A stretch of DNA of 64,000 bases from JBGPLJ01 sp963826145 (GTDB lineage: Bacteria > Pseudomonadota > Gammaproteobacteria > Steroidobacterales > Steroidobacteraceae): NCBI GenBank assembly GCA_963826145.1, contig CAWGVW010000001.1, forward strand, positions 1,240,001 through 1,304,000, written 5' to 3'. The notes beneath the pieces were generated by a model that saw only the letters and a list, made by a program, of their open reading frames with translations, made no database searches and was not told the DNA's origin. Position numbers and translations under genes: made by a program. Below are positions 62,744 to 64,000 of the stretch, one piece after another (the stretch's first letter is position 1; every line of letters starts with the position of its first letter).

Positions 62744-64000
62744 CTAGCCTTGGCGGCAGAGTTCCGCGAGCGCTCTCAAGCGCTGCGCAGTGCGCGGTCC
62801 GGTGTAGGGGTTCGCGGTGTCCCACGCATAGCCCGCGAGTACGGAGCAGATCCGGCGCCGCGTTAGCGGGTCGGCCCGTTCGAAAAATATGATGTCCTGC
62901 AGGTCGCCGTCGTACCAGGCGCCGACAAAGGCGCGAAAAGTCTCAACCCCGTACATGAGCGGTTCGGTGAAGCTCGCGTTCCAGTCGACCGATTCCCCCT
63001 GCAGCTGTCGCCTGACGGCTTCGGCGGCGAGCTTCGCGGACTGCATGGCGATGGTGACGCCCGACGAGAACACCGGGTCGAGAAACTCGGCTGCATTGCC
63101 GAGGAGAGCGAAATGTCTGCCATGGAGCTCAGTCACGCTGGCTGCGTAGCCAATGATCTCCCCGACCTGTGCGACAGGCTTCGCTTCGGCCAGCAAGGCA
63201 CCCAGCGAGGTCTCTTCGCGCACGAGCTGCCACAGACGCTGTTCCGCCGTGCCTTGATAGCTCGCCAGCAGTTCGCGCCCTGCAACGACGCCAAGCGAGG
63301 AGCGGCCGTTCGAGAATGGAATCAGCCAGTACCAGACCTCACGCTCCCGGGGGTGGATGCTGATGCGGATCTTCTGTCGATCAAAGGCGCCCGCCGCAAT
63401 GTGATCTTCGATATGTGTGAAGAGTGCGGCACGCACGGGAAAATTCGATGGCCGTTCCAGCGCAAGCAGGCGCGACAACGTGCGGCCGAAGCCGCTGGCG
63501 TCGAGAACGAAGCGCGGCCGATGCTCTACCTCTTCGCCCTGCGCCGAACGGCTGCGGACGAGTGGCCGCTCGTCGGAGAAGTCGACCGCTGTGATCTCCA
63601 CTTCGTAGCGCAGCTTCGCACCCATGCGTTCCGCCTGCTGGGCAAGCGCATGATCGAAGTCCGCGCGCGGCACCTGGAAGGTGTACGCCGGACCGCTGGT
63701 CACTTTGTCGACGAAGTTAAACTCGGACCGCCGTTCGCGATGTGCAAACGCCGCTCCATTCTTGAACTGGAAACCGCAAGCGAGCACGGTATCGAGCATG
63801 CCGGCGTCTTCGATGAATTGCAGGCTGTTCGCGAGCAGGCTCTCTCCGATTGAGAACCGCGGAAATCGCTGTTTCTCGAGTACGAGAACATCGTGGCCGC
63901 TGCGCGCGAGCTGCGCGGCTGCGAGCGAACCCGCCGGCCCGGCACCGATGACCAGAACATCCACTGCGTTGCGCAGACTCAAGGGGGCGGCTCCGTAGTC
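62744..64000 (-). CDS. FAD-dependent oxidoreductase, tryptophan-halogenase-like, start near or beyond window edge
   Basis: Flavoprotein monooxygenase fold. VDVLVIGAGPAGSLAAAQLARSG (FAD-binding), FPRFSIGESLLANSLQFI (halogenase-like GESL block), FVLDASGFGRTLSR and NAAEFLDPVFSSGVTIAMQSAKLA (second FAD motif). The WxWxIP motif of true flavin halogenases is only partly visible as VWYWLIPF. Similar genes occur in xanthomonadin/aryl-polyene clusters. Reading from a TTG at 63982 gives 412 aa, but the frame is open to the edge, so the start may lie outside. A brominating or desaturating role is possible; it is not settled by sequence. Confidence 0.82.
   Translation of the reverse strand, partial: DYGAAPLSLRNAVDVLVIGAGPAGSLAAAQLARSGHDVLVLEKQRFPRFSIGESLLANSLQFIEDAGMLDTVLACGFQFKNGAAFAHRERRSEFNFVDKVTSGPAYTFQVPRADFDHALAQQAERMGAKLRYEVEITAVDFSDERPLVRSRSAQGEEVEHRPRFVLDASGFGRTLSRLLALERPSNFPVRAALFTHIEDHIAAGAFDRQKIRISIHPREREVWYWLIPFSNGRSSLGVVAGRELLASYQGTAEQRLWQLVREETSLGALLAEAKPVAQVGEIIGYAASVTELHGRHFALLGNAAEFLDPVFSSGVTIAMQSAKLAAEAVRRQLQGESVDWNASFTEPLMYGVETFRAFVGAWYDGDLQDIIFFERADPLTRRRICSVLAGYAWDTANPYTGPRTAQRLRALAELCRQG

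Overview
The window is GC-rich, densely coding bacterial chromosome with no insertion sequences, tRNA, rRNA or CRISPR that I could find. The gene set points to a gammaproteobacterium of the Xanthomonadales/Nevskiales kind (Steroidobacter- or Xanthomonas-like). Evidence: MetX behind a SAM-I riboswitch, a TrpR-like YerC regulator heading the his operon, a type II secretion block next to a rhombosortase, the fab-pabBC-mltG-tmk-holB-pilZ superoperon, and an aryl-polyene (xanthomonadin-type) pigment cluster. The assignment to order is inference.

Layout. 1-2300: yerC-hisG-hisD on the minus strand, behind a perfect 7-6-7 palindrome. 2340-4842: SAM-I riboswitch, metX (frameshifted), metB. 4847-11520: branched-chain amino acid operon ilvC-leuA-ilvE-leuC-leuD-leuB on the minus strand, preceded by a leader peptide and a classical attenuator. 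11931-15044: M17 aminopeptidase and ilvD on the plus strand. 15416-19131: tonB-exbB-exbD-exbD-TPR energy-transduction operon. 19140-23291: FAH-family hydrolase, HMG-CoA lyase, peroxiredoxin, etfBA. 23292-23752: intergenic region with a probable small RNA. 23753-30071: oligopeptide-type ABC transporter without a binding protein, CoA-transferase, alanine aminotransferase. 30107-36135: AddB-like nuclease and AddA-like helicase-nuclease (frameshifted). 36087-42599: an unknown secreted protein and gspN-M-L-K-J-I-H-G on the minus strand. 42696-53509: rhombosortase, then fabD-fabG-acpP-fabF (frameshifted)-pabB-pabC, a Tat-exported GH1 glucosidase, mltG-tmk-holB-pilZ. 53516-58509: double cNMP-binding/rhodanese protein, FadB-like enzyme, endonuclease/phosphatase-family protein, lone TIR-like protein, small conserved protein. 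58932-59675: Tat-exported SGNH hydrolase. 59726-59753: a dif site. 59843-64000: small secreted protein and the 3' part of an aryl-polyene cluster.

How it works together. Three amino-acid pathways each carry their own feedback device: a repressor operator for histidine, a riboswitch for methionine, and ribosome-mediated attenuation for Leu/Ile/Val. The fab block supplies acyl-ACP chemistry; a second, specialised set (hotdog dehydratase, ketoreductase, ketosynthase, flavoprotein) makes the pigment polyene. The rhombosortase probably processes C-terminally tagged proteins exported by the neighbouring type II system.

The most informative non-coding signal is the dif site at 59726-59753. KOPS-like octamers on both sides point toward it, so the window probably spans the chromosome's replication terminus. 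Three conserved genes (metX, the AddA-like helicase, fabF) each carry one frame break at a C-run or GC-rich junction. Because fabF and metX should be essential or nearly so, consensus errors are more likely than real pseudogenes.
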